Origin: Bryobacterales bacterium | GTDB taxonomy: Bacteria; Acidobacteriota; Terriglobia; Bryobacterales; Bryobacteraceae | Reading direction: 5' to 3' | Assembly: GCA_003132905.1 (NCBI GenBank) | Contig: PKZC01000071.1 | Location: 1-7,282 of the forward strand | Length of the DNA: 7,282 nt | Shown: positions 5,625 to 7,282 of the stretch, one piece after another | How the letters are laid out: each line of letters begins with the position of its first letter | Numbering within the stretch: the first letter of the stretch is position 1 | Translations under genes and position numbers: made by a program | The notes under the pieces: generated by a model | The model's input: the letters and a program-made list of their open reading frames with translations, nothing else | Database searches by the model: none | Told to the model about the DNA's origin: nothing

Positions 5625-6130
5625 TTAATTTCGAGGGTGATTGGTACCATCTCGACCACCTTCACCCCAGAACGATCACGTATTTTCAGCCTGCACAGGG
5701 CGGCAAAATGCCGCGCTCGTACGAGGTCGATATTATATATTCGATGCATTGCTTCACGCGGGGACGTAGGGATGGCGATGCCAATCTTTTGTACAGCGAC
5801 AGGCGAGAAACCCGCGTGTTTGATTTCCGGCGTTACCAGCTTTCTCTCCAACTCCCGCAGATCGTTGAGAACCTAATGGGGCGCAGATGCTATCACGCCG
5901 GGAGACAAAACTTCTTCACCGTAGAGATGCTCGACGATGAACTAAAACGCATTGAGTACGAGATCTACTTCACCGCATCGCGCGCTTCAAGTGGGCGTCT
6001 AAAGCTCTTTGTTCAAAGTGCATATGTGCGGGACAAAGCGCACGCCAACAAACCGCAGCGTAAGCCAATCGGCTTCCACGTGATCCTGTTTAACACCCAA
6101 AACAACAAGTCGATTGTTGTGCCACAATAG
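5609..6130 (+). CDS. Conserved-looking hypothetical protein, the only intact cargo gene of the tRNA-Ala element
   Basis: A 173-aa protein starting at GTG 5609, with an in-frame stop 9 bp upstream. The first codons MHWLPFNFEGDWYHLDHLHP already read like a folded protein, so the start is probably right, although no strong ribosome site is seen. There is no signal peptide or membrane segment. The sequence is rich in His, Arg, Tyr and Phe, with blocks such as SYEVDIIYSMHCFTRG, LLYSDRRETRVFDFRRYQL, CYHAGRQNFFTVE, YEIYFTASRA and LKLFVQSAYVRDKAHANK, ending KPIGFHVILFNTQNNKSIV. I have the impression of a family of unknown function found in bacterial accessory regions but cannot name it. Alternating polar and hydrophobic strands suggest a beta-rich fold. 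It ends exactly at a strong terminator. Unlike its neighbours it shows no frame damage, which suggests it is still under selection. Confidence 0.8.
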   Translation: MHWLPFNFEGDWYHLDHLHPRTITYFQPAQGGKMPRSYEVDIIYSMHCFTRGRRDGDANLLYSDRRETRVFDFRRYQLSLQLPQIVENLMGRRCYHAGRQNFFTVEMLDDELKRIEYEIYFTASRASSGRLKLFVQSAYVRDKAHANKPQRKPIGFHVILFNTQNNKSIVVPQ

Positions 6131-6157
6131 AAGAGGCCCCTCGAAAGGGGCCTCTTT
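6131..6157 (+). terminator. Strong rho-independent terminator of the 173-aa gene
   Basis: AAGAGGCCCCT (6131-6141) and AGGGGCCTCTT (6146-6156) form an 11-bp perfect stem with a CGAA loop, directly after the TAG stop. The T run on the + side is short (TTT), and the A-rich 5' base of the stem gives a similar run on the - strand, so it could act in both directions. Confidence 0.85.
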
Positions 6158-6440
6158 CATCCGTAATCGGGCCTCTTGGATATCCCCACGCTTGGGTGGA
6201 GGCCATTTTCATGGCGGGATCGACGCATGGCTTTTTAGGGCCATTCCGTTCATACGCCGACACCATCATCATAGACCCTTTGCCACACAAAAATCAAGCC
6301 TGGCAAGTAAGTCTATGAAAACATTGGTATTTTATCGATCTTCAGAGTGTCAGTCGAGAACGAATCCTGAAATTAGCTCTCCACTTCTGATAAGAGATCC
6401 TTCTCGCAGGGCGAAGCCCCAAAACACCACTGAAGTGGAC
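6158..6440. other. Stretch without a recognisable gene
   Basis: A + strand frame is open through this stretch to 6617, with an internal ATG at 6315 (MKTLVFYRSSECQSRTNPEI). It has no ribosome site and no family I recognise, and its later part overlaps a more protein-like - strand frame. No RNA gene or repeat is seen. On the - strand, GGGGCTTCGCCC and CCACTTCAGTGG-TGTTTT (about 6420-6437) form two small hairpins after the fragment at 6441-6577. The second could be a weak terminator for it. Confidence 0.4.
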
Positions 6441-6577
6441 TCAGCGTTGGGGAAGCCGTTCGCAGTGCAGGGCCACCTTCATTCCTGGTGGCATATAGTA
6501 AAACACTCGCTGCACAACACGGAACCGATCCGCGAAATTCAGATAAACGATATCTCCAATTGCTGGAAGCGGGCCAT
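6441..6577 (-). pseudogene. Small hypothetical protein, probable one-base frame break near its start
   Basis: On the - strand the frame ending at TGA 6441-6443 reads PLPAIGDIVYLNFADRFRVV, then QRVFYYMPPGMKVALHCERL. This is a convincing small protein pattern. It has no start of its own: upstream in frame is a TAG at 6579-6581. An ATG at 6577 with a ribosome-site-like GAAGGG just before it is one base out of frame. One extra C in the CCC run (plus-strand GGG, 6571-6573) would give MAPLPAIGDIVYLNF and a 45-aa protein. The alternative is a 69-codon frame from ATG 6650 (MTTTILEFANSLGNESIADQ) interrupted by that TAG. I do not recognise the family. A small hairpin with TGTTTT follows the stop. Confidence 0.4.
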
Positions 6578-6650
6578 CCTACCCTTCGATCTGGTCCGCG
6601 ATAGATTCGTTTCCTAGGGAGTTGGCGAACTCAAGGATGGTGGTCGTCAT

Positions 6651-6881
6651 TTGCAACCATCATACAGACCCCGGAGGACTACGACGGATTGACCACGCGC
6701 CGGAACGAGCGCATCAGCACGGACGCCCCTGAAGCTGAGATTTCCTACCACGCTCCGAATGCTGGGCGATGTAGAGAGCACCGACATTCGTTTCGAATTG
6801 TCGTATCCAGACGAATGCTATGGTGCGCGGACGGCGAACCGCGTTCGGAAGTAGCACTCGCGGAATTTGTGACCCGTGCAG
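6651..6881. other. Ambiguous coding remnant, no gene assigned
   Basis: Frames on both strands read partly like protein. On the + strand there is RRNERISTDAPEAEISYHAP, and later, one frame over, LRMLGDVESTDIRFELSYPD, which stops in RVRK. On the - strand a 46-codon frame from ATG (MSVLSTSPSIRSVVGNLSFR) ends with ATGA overlapping ATG 6650. The + strand pair could be one gene broken by a frame change. None has a ribosome site or a recognised motif. Confidence 0.25.
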
Positions 6882-7193
6882 TTAGACCGGCATGTCGATA
6901 TGGAACACTCGCTTTTGCCAGTCGAAGGACACGCGGAAGTTCTCAAAGAATCCACGCTGGCCCAAGAGCGCACGCTTTAGTTCTCCCTTACTTGGATCCG
7001 GAATTGCCATCTCCATGAAGCCGGCATGTGTGGTGAAGGTCAGGGGCGTACTCTTACCGTCGTTCTTAACGGCGATGCGTGCTTCAGCGAAGCTTACTTG
7101 ATGAGCATGGCTGCCGATGAGCCCCTGCACTCTTTGCGAATTGGCGCTAACTTCGCTGTAGACTACCCCGTGGGTGATTGAGCGCGCTTCCAT
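6882..7193 (-). pseudogene. C-terminal part of a retropepsin-like aspartyl protease, cut at the right att core
   Basis: A 103-codon - strand frame. Its last two thirds read FAEARIAVKNDGKSTPLTF... and then RALLGQRGFFENFRVSFDWQ-KRVFHI. That ending resembles the C-terminal part of bacterial retropepsin-like aspartyl proteases, in which a hydrophobic LLGRxFFxxFxVxFD block closes the domain. The catalytic D-T/S-G motif, expected about 80-100 residues earlier, is missing. The only ATG (7193) lies inside the tRNA-Ala repeat, so the first residues (MEARS) are tRNA sequence, and there is no ribosome site. The N-terminal part was therefore lost when the att junction formed. In a circularised element the frame would meet a stop just past the core, so the gene is not split across attP. 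The family assignment is by resemblance only. Confidence 0.45.
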
Positions 7194-7242
7194 GGCATGG
7201 AAGAGGTCGTCGGTTCGAACCCGACCAGGTCCACCAATTACT
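7180..7242 (+). repeat. attR-type direct repeat (truncated tRNA-Ala copy), 63 bp
   Basis: Exact copy of 4588-4650 with no 5' half of the tRNA before it, so it cannot give a functional tRNA. It probably is the original chromosomal 3' end of tRNA-Ala displaced by the insertion. The 40 bp after it are the resumed chromosome or a further element; nothing can be called there. Confidence 0.92.
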
Positions 7243-7282
7243 CAGCCCACGGCCGATATTACTGGGTGCGCGACATAAATGT

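Larger units (their letters stand above)
4588..7242. mobile_element. Integrase-less integrative element (CIME-like or remnant) inserted in tRNA-Ala
   Basis: The region is bounded by perfect 63-bp direct repeats, each being the 3' part of tRNA-Ala plus 6 bp beyond CCA. Only the left copy is part of a complete tRNA; the right copy lacks the 5' half. This is the signature of recombination by a tyrosine recombinase at a tRNA gene. The repeat period is 2592 bp. No integrase, excisionase or replication gene is visible inside. The contents are a tandem repeat next to the left core, several palindromes, a structured stretch with a terminator, one intact unknown gene and three gene fragments. It could be a deletion remnant or an element moved in trans by an integrase encoded elsewhere. 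Confidence 0.8.

Noticed and set aside
6579..6581. In-frame TAG as a possible recoded codon, given selC in the window
   Set aside because: Selenocysteine uses TGA, not TAG, and a one-base indel plus a nearby ribosome-site-like run explains the frame better.
6689..7018. + strand ORF of 109 codons as a PilZ-like protein
   Set aside because: An RxxxR-like start (RRNER) is visible, but the second conserved PilZ motif is missing and the later half is antisense to the protease-like frame.

Overview
The window looks like bacterial chromosome carrying two separate integrative elements, each inserted at a tRNA gene. The likely host is an acidobacterium. This rests on recognition only: the integrase has the N-terminus I associate with acidobacterial integrases (RRHSK...CQCPI), and a short fragment ends in KAAKARWAKK. 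The presence of selC (tRNA-Sec, anticodon UCA) suggests that the host makes selenoproteins.

Left accessory part (about 1-2412). This is one end of an element that continues beyond the left edge. It holds a small zinc-ribbon gene and an unknown gene, both apparently broken by one-base frame changes. They are followed by an excisionase-like helix-turn-helix gene on the + strand and an intact tyrosine recombinase on the - strand. The last two converge and their stop codons overlap. The integrase starts just beyond the 3' end of selC, the classic layout of an island inserted at the 3' end of a tRNA gene.

Chromosomal core (about 2413-4587). The - strand carries an HD-domain hydrolase, an SPFH/band-7 membrane protein and selC, all in one direction with short gaps. 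A tRNA-Ala(GGC) gene lies on the + strand just upstream of the hydrolase, divergent from it.

Right accessory part (4588-7242). The last part of tRNA-Ala, from the D-stem to six bases past CCA, is repeated exactly (63 bp) at 7180-7242. The repeats bound an element with a 2592-bp period that has no integrase. It holds an imperfect 51/52-bp tandem repeat beside the left att core and several GTAC-centred palindromes. It also has a structured stretch ending in a terminator. Its one convincing intact gene encodes 173 aa of unknown function and is closed by a very strong terminator. Three gene fragments complete it, including the C-terminal end of an aspartyl-protease-like protein cut at the right att core. 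It looks like a decayed or trans-mobilised (CIME-like) island.

Three frame breaks in the window (near 39, 310 and 6571) can each be explained by one base more or less in a short homopolymer. Some of the apparent pseudogenes may therefore be sequencing errors.
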